Source of the DNA: Verrucosispora sp. NA02020
GTDB taxonomy: Bacteria > Actinomycetota > Actinomycetes > Mycobacteriales > Micromonosporaceae
Direction: 5' to 3'
Length of the DNA: 64,000 nt
Assembly (NCBI RefSeq): GCF_013364215.1
Contig: NZ_CP054923.1
Coordinates: forward strand, 5,270,001-5,334,000
Shown here in pieces: positions 58,838-64,000 of the stretch. Every line of letters starts with the position of its first letter. Position 1 is the stretch's first letter. The notes beneath the pieces were generated by a model that made no database searches, was not told the origin of the DNA, and saw only the letters and a program-made list of their open reading frames with translations. Made by a program: the position numbers and the translations under genes.

Positions 58838-59202
58838 CCGTTCGGCCGCCGAGGATTCTCGACGCGACTGCGATCGTCGGCTTCTTCCACGACAACCGTC
58901 GGCTCTTTCGGCTTCGGCAGATGGCGGACGAGGGCAAACTGCAACTGGTGTTTCCCACCACCGCCATTGCGGAAGCTCAAGCGGTGATCGATCACAGCTT
59001 CCACAGTTGGTACGCGCTGATCGAGGGCGACAATGTCCGGTCAGTTGGTTTAGCGGAACATGCTGCGATCGAGTGCGGCACATGGCCCGGATCTCTTGTG
59101 GTGCGGCATGTCGCCTACGAGGCCCGCGCTATGCGAGGCGTGGTCGTGACCTGCGATCGGACGCTGTACAAGGACTACGACCTGGACGTTCACGTCCTGT
59201 AG
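58834..59202 (+). CDS. PIN-domain-like nuclease (toxin-like)
   Basis: 122 residues. ILDATAIVGFF near the start carries the first acidic residue, PTTAIAEAQAV the second, IECGTWP a further one and VVTCDRTLYKDYD the last, matching PIN active-site order. PIN toxins cleave RNA. Directly coupled to the XRE gene, so likely a toxin-antitoxin or regulated nuclease pair. Confidence 0.65.
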   Translation: MTVRPPRILDATAIVGFFHDNRRLFRLRQMADEGKLQLVFPTTAIAEAQAVIDHSFHSWYALIEGDNVRSVGLAEHAAIECGTWPGSLVVRHVAYEARAMRGVVVTCDRTLYKDYDLDVHVL

Positions 59203-59359
59203 CCGCCGTCAACGTTTGTGCCCGACCAAGAAATTTGGTTGGGCTATGGGTCGTGCGCCTGGTGGCGCATCTGGCCGAGCATGGCCGGATGGATCTGCTC
59301 TCCCCCGCCGTTTCGCGCGGATGACTTTGACCAGCACAAACTGTGAACCGGAGGAACCC

Positions 59360-59593
59360 ATGACCATCAGTCAGGATCACGTCCCGCTGCGAGAGTGGGA
59401 GCCCGAGTACCGCGAGCGTGTCGTCCGCCGGGACGCCCCCGACACTGCCGGCACCGTCGTCCGCTGCGACCGGTTCGGGCATGTCGCCGACCCGTACTGG
59501 CGGGTGTCGGTGCGTTGGGATGACGGCGGGGTGGAGCACAACGTGGAAACGTCGTCGCTGATCCGGCCGGACGGAACGCAGGGCCGACGATGA
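59360..59593 (+). CDS. Small unknown protein
   Basis: 77 residues, ATG behind GGAGGAACCC. Beta-type (GTVVRCDRFGHVADPYWRVSVRWDDGG), like small tudor/SH3-type barrels in pattern only. Begins the overlapped operon that runs to the right edge. Confidence 0.65.
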   Translation: MTISQDHVPLREWEPEYRERVVRRDAPDTAGTVVRCDRFGHVADPYWRVSVRWDDGGVEHNVETSSLIRPDGTQGRR

Positions 59594-59796
59594 GGCCGCT
59601 GCTGCCGTGGCATTGGTCCCTCGCCGGACCGACCAAGCCGCGCCCCGCCGACCGTCTGCTGCGCATCCTCAACGTGCGCGGCGGACACGTCGCCACCTTC
59701 CGGCGGCTACTGCGCATCGGCCCATACGGGGTGATCCTGCTGCGGTACCGGCCAGGCCATGTAGACGAGCCACGCATGGAGGAACCGATCCCATGA
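59590..59796 (+). CDS. Small basic protein
   Basis: 68 residues, overlapping the previous stop. Trp/Pro-rich start (MRPLLPWHWSLAGP), basic middle. No family recognised. Confidence 0.6.
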   Translation: MRPLLPWHWSLAGPTKPRPADRLLRILNVRGGHVATFRRLLRIGPYGVILLRYRPGHVDEPRMEEPIP

Positions 59797-60269
59797 AGCC
59801 AGCCGCAACCCATCAAAAAGCAGCCAAGGGCGACGGTGCCGACTACTTCGCTGTCCCCGACCCCACCAACCCCCGCCAGATCACCTACTGGCGGCGCACC
59901 TCCGGCCGTCTCAAGCCGTGGCCGGCGAAAGCCCGCTACGGTCCGGTCCTGTACCGCACCGACCTGCCCGAGGGGCTGAAAGGCCAAGCCCAGCAGGAAT
60001 GGATCATCCGCTGGCATCGGCAGCACACCTTCCCCTGGCATGAGGCGATTCGTGCCGCCGTCGACAGCGATCCCACCGGATGCGCCGCTCGGTTCGCCGC
60101 GTTCACCACCCGCTGCTGCCAGTGCGGCAAGCAACTACACGACCCCACCTCGAAGACGTACGGGGTTGGCCCGGACTGCCGGGACGGATGGCCTGACGCT
60201 GTGTTGGCGTTGATGGTGGAGGCGGTCGGCCGCGCCCACGCTGCTGCCGCCGCATTGGAGGCTGCCTGA
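59793..60269 (+). CDS. DUF6011-like protein with CxxCG zinc site
   Basis: 158 residues, ATG coupled to the upstream stop. TRCCQCGKQLHDPTSKTYGVGPDC near the C-terminus, split as CCQCGKQL and YGVGPDCR, is the DUF6011-type Cys motif common in actinomycete and phage proteins. Role unknown. Confidence 0.7.
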   Translation: MKPAATHQKAAKGDGADYFAVPDPTNPRQITYWRRTSGRLKPWPAKARYGPVLYRTDLPEGLKGQAQQEWIIRWHRQHTFPWHEAIRAAVDSDPTGCAARFAAFTTRCCQCGKQLHDPTSKTYGVGPDCRDGWPDAVLALMVEAVGRAHAAAAALEAA

Positions 60270-60916
60270 TGTTCGCTGACCATCCGCACACTGACCCCGG
60301 CGACGGTCGTACCGAAAAGATCTGCACGGTGCCTTCATGTGACCGCAAGGCCACAAGGCGAGGGCTGTGCGGCACACACTATGGGCGATTGAAGAGGGTC
60401 GGCGATGTCCAGGCCGATGTTCCGATCAAGGTTGCGGTTCCGCATCCCCCTACATGCAAAGTGGCTGGGTGTAGCCGGAAGTATCACTGTCAAGGCGTCT
60501 GCGAAATTCACTACAACAGGTATCGGCGGACGGGCCTTTACGAAATTGCCCAGACGAAAAAGTTCGTTCATCGCTTAAGTCGAGTGAGGCCCGAACTGAA
60601 GGTTGCCGACTGCCTGGAGTGTGGCGCTGACGTGCCGCTCACCCTGAACGGCGAGACCAGGAAGGGTTACCTGCGCTGGCGTTGCTTCTATACCTCCAAC
60701 AAGCCTTTCGGTTACAGAGCCACCAAGAAAAGCCATTGCGAAAACCCACTCTGCGCATGGACCGGCCCGTATCCGCCAGAGGTTCTGGATGTAGACCACA
60801 TAGATGGCAACCACATGAACGACGAGCCGTCGAACCTGATGACTCTCTGCTCAAATTGCCACAGGATTAAGACCAAGCAGGAGCGAAGGAATCCGCATGC
60901 CAAACCACGAGTCTGA
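60269..60916 (+). CDS. HNH endonuclease with tandem zinc knuckles
   Basis: 215 residues. Two similar Cys/His modules (CTVPSCDRKATRRGLCGTHY and CKVAGCSRKYHCQGVCEIHY), a third CLECG pair, then HNH motif LDVDHIDGNHMNDEPSNL and CSNCHRIKT. GC looks lower than in neighbours. Typical of free-standing homing or packaging-associated HNH nucleases; location outside the terminase block favours homing. Confidence 0.8.
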   Translation: MFADHPHTDPGDGRTEKICTVPSCDRKATRRGLCGTHYGRLKRVGDVQADVPIKVAVPHPPTCKVAGCSRKYHCQGVCEIHYNRYRRTGLYEIAQTKKFVHRLSRVRPELKVADCLECGADVPLTLNGETRKGYLRWRCFYTSNKPFGYRATKKSHCENPLCAWTGPYPPEVLDVDHIDGNHMNDEPSNLMTLCSNCHRIKTKQERRNPHAKPRV

Positions 60917-61046
60917 CGACTCGACACCCCAAGATCCTGCGGTGACCCACTCCTGCAAGCGGGTGCCCGTGACGGCCGCAGCGCGGGAACGCATGGGACT
61001 GCCGCCCATCCGCCACGTCTCCGACGCCCCGGAGGCCACGCAATGA
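60897..61046 (+). CDS. Small unknown protein (49 aa)
   Basis: ATG 60897 inside the end of the HNH gene, after GGAGCGAAGG; stop overlaps the next ATG. Starts MPNHESDDSTPQDPAV and has a single Cys. Probably real because of coupling to both neighbours. Confidence 0.5.
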   Translation: MPNHESDDSTPQDPAVTHSCKRVPVTAAARERMGLPPIRHVSDAPEATQ

Positions 61047-61261
61047 CCGCCGCCCAGCCCACCCCGCAGCCAATGGATCTGCGGCACCTGGCGCTCATCC
61101 TCGACGCCGGCAAACACGCCGCCGAGCAGATGGGCGACGCCGCCCTCTGCCACACGCTCGGCTCCATGGCCGAGGTCGCCACCCAACTGCACCTCAACCC
61201 CGACGGGACGCTGTTCAACGTGGAGCGGGACTTCGCCGTGCTCGCGGACCGCCTCACCTGA
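61043..61261 (+). CDS. Small helical protein
   Basis: 72 residues: MDLRHLALILDAGKHAAEQM, then HTLGSMAEVATQLHLNPDG. Helical bundle pattern, no family recognised. Confidence 0.6.
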   Translation: MTAAQPTPQPMDLRHLALILDAGKHAAEQMGDAALCHTLGSMAEVATQLHLNPDGTLFNVERDFAVLADRLT

Positions 61262-61276
61262 CGAACGGAGACGACT

Positions 61277-61480
61277 ATGACCATTGCCCCGCACGTCGAG
61301 CAGGAACTGGAAACCCACCTCGCCCGGCTGCGCGCCGCCCAGCCCGGCATCACCGCCGGGGAGGCTGCACCGCTGCTGCCGGAGCATCTGCGGCAGCCGT
61401 TCTGGGAGCGCGCCGTCGGACGGTACCTGAAATCCGAACTCGCCAAGGTCGAGCCGGGCGAGACGGGGCCGTCCCGATGA
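61277..61480 (+). CDS. Small helical protein
   Basis: 67 residues, ATG behind GGAG. HVEQELETHLARLRAAQPG then PFWERAVGRYLKSELAK. Overlaps the FHA gene start. Confidence 0.6.
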   Translation: MTIAPHVEQELETHLARLRAAQPGITAGEAAPLLPEHLRQPFWERAVGRYLKSELAKVEPGETGPSR

Positions 61481-61773
61481 CCCTCGTCAGCTCGTTCACG
61501 ATCGGCACCGCCGCCGACTGCGACGTGTGCATCCACACCGACCCGCACGTCTCCCCCCGCCACGCCCGCGTCACCGTCGACACCGACGGCAATCTGTGGG
61601 TAGAAGACCTCGGATCAATGCACGGAACCTGGCTGCAACTGACCGCCTCGGGCGGTGTTGGGAAGGTGCGAGTGAGGTCGCCTCGCCGCATGTTGCTCGG
61701 CGACACACTGTGGCTGGGCAGGCGCACCTCGATTCCGTGGGCTGCCAACCCAAGCCAGGATGCAGGCCGGTGA
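61477..61773 (+). CDS. FHA-domain protein
   Basis: 98 residues, essentially one FHA domain: TIGTAADCDVCIHTDPHVSP, RHARVTVD, and LWVEDLGSMHGTWL. It keeps the conserved Ser/Arg-His and Asn-position GSMHGT set (Met replaces the usual Asn/Thr). FHA domains read phosphothreonine, implying a kinase partner in host or element. Confidence 0.75.
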   Translation: MTLVSSFTIGTAADCDVCIHTDPHVSPRHARVTVDTDGNLWVEDLGSMHGTWLQLTASGGVGKVRVRSPRRMLLGDTLWLGRRTSIPWAANPSQDAGR

Positions 61774-61975
61774 GACTCCCCGCGCGCACCACATGCCCGT
61801 CCAGCGGGCCGGCAACGCGATCCGCGCAGAACTAGACCGGTTGCAGGACGAACACGACCTCACCGACATTGAGATGCTGCGGGTACTGCTCGAACACCAG
61901 CAGAACATCACCAAGTACATGCTGCGGGCTGAGCGGCACCCCGACGACCTCGACCGGAAGGCAGACGAAGAATGA
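61760..61975 (+). CDS. Small helical protein
   Basis: 71 residues; a Met at residue 12 (61793) is an alternative start. Helical: IRAELDRLQDEHDLTDIEML, LEHQQNITKYMLRAERHP. Coupled to the next gene by ATGA. Confidence 0.6.
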   Translation: MQAGETPRAHHMPVQRAGNAIRAELDRLQDEHDLTDIEMLRVLLEHQQNITKYMLRAERHPDDLDRKADEE

Positions 61976-62415
61976 CCACCACAGACAGCCCCACCTTGAC
62001 GCGCGAGACGACCGACGGCACCTACCGCGTCTCCGGCGACGCCGGCAACGTCACCTACAACATGCGCGCCCGCGCCCTGCGCATCCACCGCAACGACGGC
62101 CTCTACGGCGGCTCAGGCGACTACAACCGCACCTCCTCGTGTGGTGCCGCAGCAGCAGCGGGCGACATCGACGCACTCTTCACCACGCTCGAAGACGAAT
62201 ACCTCGACCGCTTCACGCCCACCCCGGAAGCGCACAACGTCACGCCGGAAGACTTCCTCTTCTACGCGGACAACGACGGCGACCAGTTCCTGGAATGCCC
62301 ACTGTCCGGCTGCCACTGGTACGAGTCGGTTTCCGGCCCGACGCTGCGACTCGGGCTGCGGATGGCTGCCCGCCACATCGAGAAGCAGCACCGGGAAGCG
62401 CAGGTGCAGCCGTGA
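61972..62415 (+). CDS. Unknown 147-residue protein
   Basis: Gly/Asp-rich N-terminus, then EDFLFYADNDGDQFLECPLSGC with two Cys and a helical end. No family recognised. Confidence 0.6.
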   Translation: MTTTDSPTLTRETTDGTYRVSGDAGNVTYNMRARALRIHRNDGLYGGSGDYNRTSSCGAAAAAGDIDALFTTLEDEYLDRFTPTPEAHNVTPEDFLFYADNDGDQFLECPLSGCHWYESVSGPTLRLGLRMAARHIEKQHREAQVQP

Positions 62416-62594
62416 CCGCTCCACCTGCCGTCGTCGTGTACGCGGTCTGCCCCGACTGCGAAACCCCGCTACCGATCACCGTGACCGCCGAGCCGGGCGG
62501 ACGCGCCGACGACGGCATGTTGCAGGTGGCCGTGCTGTCAGACAAGACGGAGGTGGAGGCACACAGCCTCACCTGCAACGGGATGACCGACTGA
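62412..62594 (+). CDS. Small protein with CxxC
   Basis: 60 residues, GTG overlapping the previous stop. VCPDCETPLPITV carries CxxC and a further Cys near the end. Possible small zinc ribbon. Confidence 0.6.
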   Translation: MTAPPAVVVYAVCPDCETPLPITVTAEPGGRADDGMLQVAVLSDKTEVEAHSLTCNGMTD

Positions 62595-63028
62595 TGACCG
62601 ACTCCCCTATCCGCCGGCTGATCGAGCAGTCGTCGCTGGGCACCCCCGACGCCCGCGCAGCACGGGACAGCGTGTCGGATGAGACGGCCCAGCGGATCGT
62701 GGCCCGCGCAGCACAGCTCGCCGCCGACGACGTCTGGGAAGCGCGGCTTCAAGCCAAGCAGTGCCGCCCCTACTTCTGCCCCACCTCCGGCGACACCGAA
62801 TGCTGCCCAGACCACTCCGGCTGGGACGTGTGCTGCGCCAAACCCCACCTGCACCGGCCGCTACCCCGCGAAGGCGAACCCGTCCGGCCGCCCAGCCTGT
62901 CGGCGAGGATGCTGCGGGTCGCCTGCCGTGTCGGACTGCACTTCACGTCGTGGGATCACCAATGGGACGGCTACCGGTGCGCCTGCGGCCGGAACCGTCT
63001 GGGCGCCGAACACATCCGCTGGGATTAG
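62594..63028 (+). CDS. Cys-rich unknown protein
   Basis: 144 residues, ATG overlapping the previous stop. Cys cluster CRPYFCPTSGDTECCPDHSGW, WDVCCAKPHLH and a late YRCACGRNRLG suggest zinc binding. No family recognised. Confidence 0.6.
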   Translation: MTDSPIRRLIEQSSLGTPDARAARDSVSDETAQRIVARAAQLAADDVWEARLQAKQCRPYFCPTSGDTECCPDHSGWDVCCAKPHLHRPLPREGEPVRPPSLSARMLRVACRVGLHFTSWDHQWDGYRCACGRNRLGAEHIRWD

Positions 63029-63051
63029 CGCCCTGCTGCCACCATGAGTCG

Positions 63052-63504
63052 GTGATCGAGGTTGTAGCCGCAGCAGTCGGCGTTATCGGGGCGCTGGCCG
63101 GAACCGTCCTCGGCGTGATAATCCAGCGCCGCCACCAGCGGGACGCGCTCATTCACGATGCCCGCCTTGCCGTGTACGCGGACATGTTCATTCACCTAGC
63201 CTCGACGGAGCGGTGGGTTGCTCGCCTAGTCGGCGAGTCCAGCGACCACGATCCTGTCCGCAACCTCGCCCCGCAGGATTTGGGGGCAATCAGCGGTCGG
63301 GTGCTGCTGCTGTGCACCCCGCCCACCAGGCAGGCGTGGCAGGAGTATTTGGACGCACTGCACGACTTGTCCTGGCTGGTCAGCGATTACACCGAGGATG
63401 AGGGACCCGTGGCGTCGGGCATCCCGACGCTGGTGCGCTTGCAGGCTGCGATTGAGGATGCGTACCGACGGGCTCGGGTTGAGGGCGGACTAAAGAACGA
63501 ATAG
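63052..63504 (+). CDS. Membrane-anchored protein
   Basis: 150 residues, GTG start. N-terminal span (IEVVAAAVGVIGALAGTVLG) then a helical cytosolic part. No family recognised. Confidence 0.6.
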   Translation: MIEVVAAAVGVIGALAGTVLGVIIQRRHQRDALIHDARLAVYADMFIHLASTERWVARLVGESSDHDPVRNLAPQDLGAISGRVLLLCTPPTRQAWQEYLDALHDLSWLVSDYTEDEGPVASGIPTLVRLQAAIEDAYRRARVEGGLKNE

Positions 63505-63537
63505 ACGCGTGACGTTCAGTGACGGCACAATGGGCGT

Positions 63538-63714
63538 ATGGCTACCGTGAGCGAAGCCGACGAATTCTCGCACCTCGTACCCGGCCGGCTGTGGCAGCAG
63601 CAGCGCGGCACTGTGCTATGCCGCGCCCGCCAAGCCGCACGACGCAAGCGGAAGAACGCCGCAGGTGAACCGGTAGTGCACGTGGTGCTCGTCTGGCCGC
63701 AAGCCCAGGAGTAG
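63538..63714 (+). CDS. Small basic protein (58 aa)
   Basis: ATG 63538. Basic (CRARQAARRKRKNAAGEP) with a hydrophobic end (VVHVVLVWPQ). No family recognised. Confidence 0.5.
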   Translation: MATVSEADEFSHLVPGRLWQQQRGTVLCRARQAARRKRKNAAGEPVVHVVLVWPQAQE

Positions 63715-63780
63715 GCTCCAACCATGCCCGCCCCGTCGGGGGGTGACGCCAGCAACACCCCTATCGGAGGGAGAACACCC

Positions 63781-64000
63781 ATGGCCCTGTCACGCCTCGC
63801 GCAGCAGTTCGCCGACGAAATCCGGCAACACGACTGGTCAGACGCCCCCTACCGGGCCGACCGGGCAGGACACAACCGGGCAGACGACGCCCGAAACTAC
63901 CCGCAGCTCCCCCAACTCGAACCACACCAAACCGACCTGGTTCGCATGAACGTTATGTGGGTGACCGCCCAGGTGCTCGGCTACAACGACCCCAACCTGG
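63781..64000 (+). CDS. Unknown protein, cut by the right edge
   Basis: ATG behind GGAGGGAGAACACCC; an in-frame ATG at 63724 is possible. The frame stays open to the last base. Starts MALSRLAQQFADEIRQ, continuing hydrophilic. No family recognised. Confidence 0.6.
   Translation, partial: MALSRLAQQFADEIRQHDWSDAPYRADRAGHNRADDARNYPQLPQLEPHQTDLVRMNVMWVTAQVLGYNDPNL

Noticed and set aside
57804..59324. Plus-strand open frame of 506 codons spanning initiator 2 end, XRE and PIN genes
   Set aside because: Crosses three better-supported genes in another frame; Ser/Arg/Pro-rich composition.

Overview
The window is very GC-rich, uses GTG starts freely, and carries a DUF397 gene, a HutC-type GntR repressor and a TraB/FtsK-type translocase operon. 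Together these point to an actinomycete host, plausibly Micromonosporaceae (inference). It reads as one mobile element, or a fusion of two, combining a tailed-phage (siphovirus-like) virion module with a Streptomyces/AICE-type conjugation module and two related replication initiators. The terminase lies off the left edge. No integrase was found.

Left third (1-25.9 kb, + strand): a late operon in classic order. It runs portal (cut by the window edge), MuF head protein, a protease-scaffold gene with an internal ribosome-binding site and start, decoration protein, HK97-fold capsid, and a collagen-repeat protein. Head-tail connectors, tail completion and tail terminator proteins follow, then the tail tube, tail chaperones joined by a -1 frameshift at CCCTTTC, a tape measure with internal repeats, distal tail and Gp37-like proteins, a PhoD-phosphatase tail protein, and a lysis/membrane cluster. 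An antisense endonuclease gene with four HTH modules interrupts this operon at 9.07-10.07 kb.

26-30.6 kb: an accessory/regulatory strip. It holds a lipoprotein, a DUF397 protein, an XRE-TPR regulator, a GNAT acetyltransferase, and a divergent pair (Cys-rich protein / HTH regulator) around a palindromic operator.

30.6-40.7 kb: a leftward operon of about 8.6 kb carrying membrane proteins, TraB-like ATPase, GIY-YIG membrane protein and NUDIX (Pra-like) protein. It ends at a terminator and faces a divergent HutC/GntR repressor across a TGTCTAGACA palindrome. GTGACGG heptamers are strongly clustered inside its first genes.

40.8-57.9 kb: two paralogous initiator genes (40982 and 56773). Each has the same leader: a bipartite GGCCCC/GGGGCC hairpin, then a 20-codon ORF ending in RTSVR-x-x-G-x-A-R whose stop overlaps the initiator start. 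Each also has GATACCCC/GGGG palindromic iterons inside the coding sequence. Between them lies a leftward array of about 35 small, mostly unknown genes in short overlapping operons separated by hairpin terminators. Near its end are an excisionase/BldC-like HTH gene and a GIY-YIG gene split by two identical tandem IS5-family elements.

57.9-64 kb (+ strand): an XRE-PIN pair followed by a tightly overlapped operon of small proteins, including DUF6011-like, HNH endonuclease and FHA-domain proteins. It continues off the right edge.
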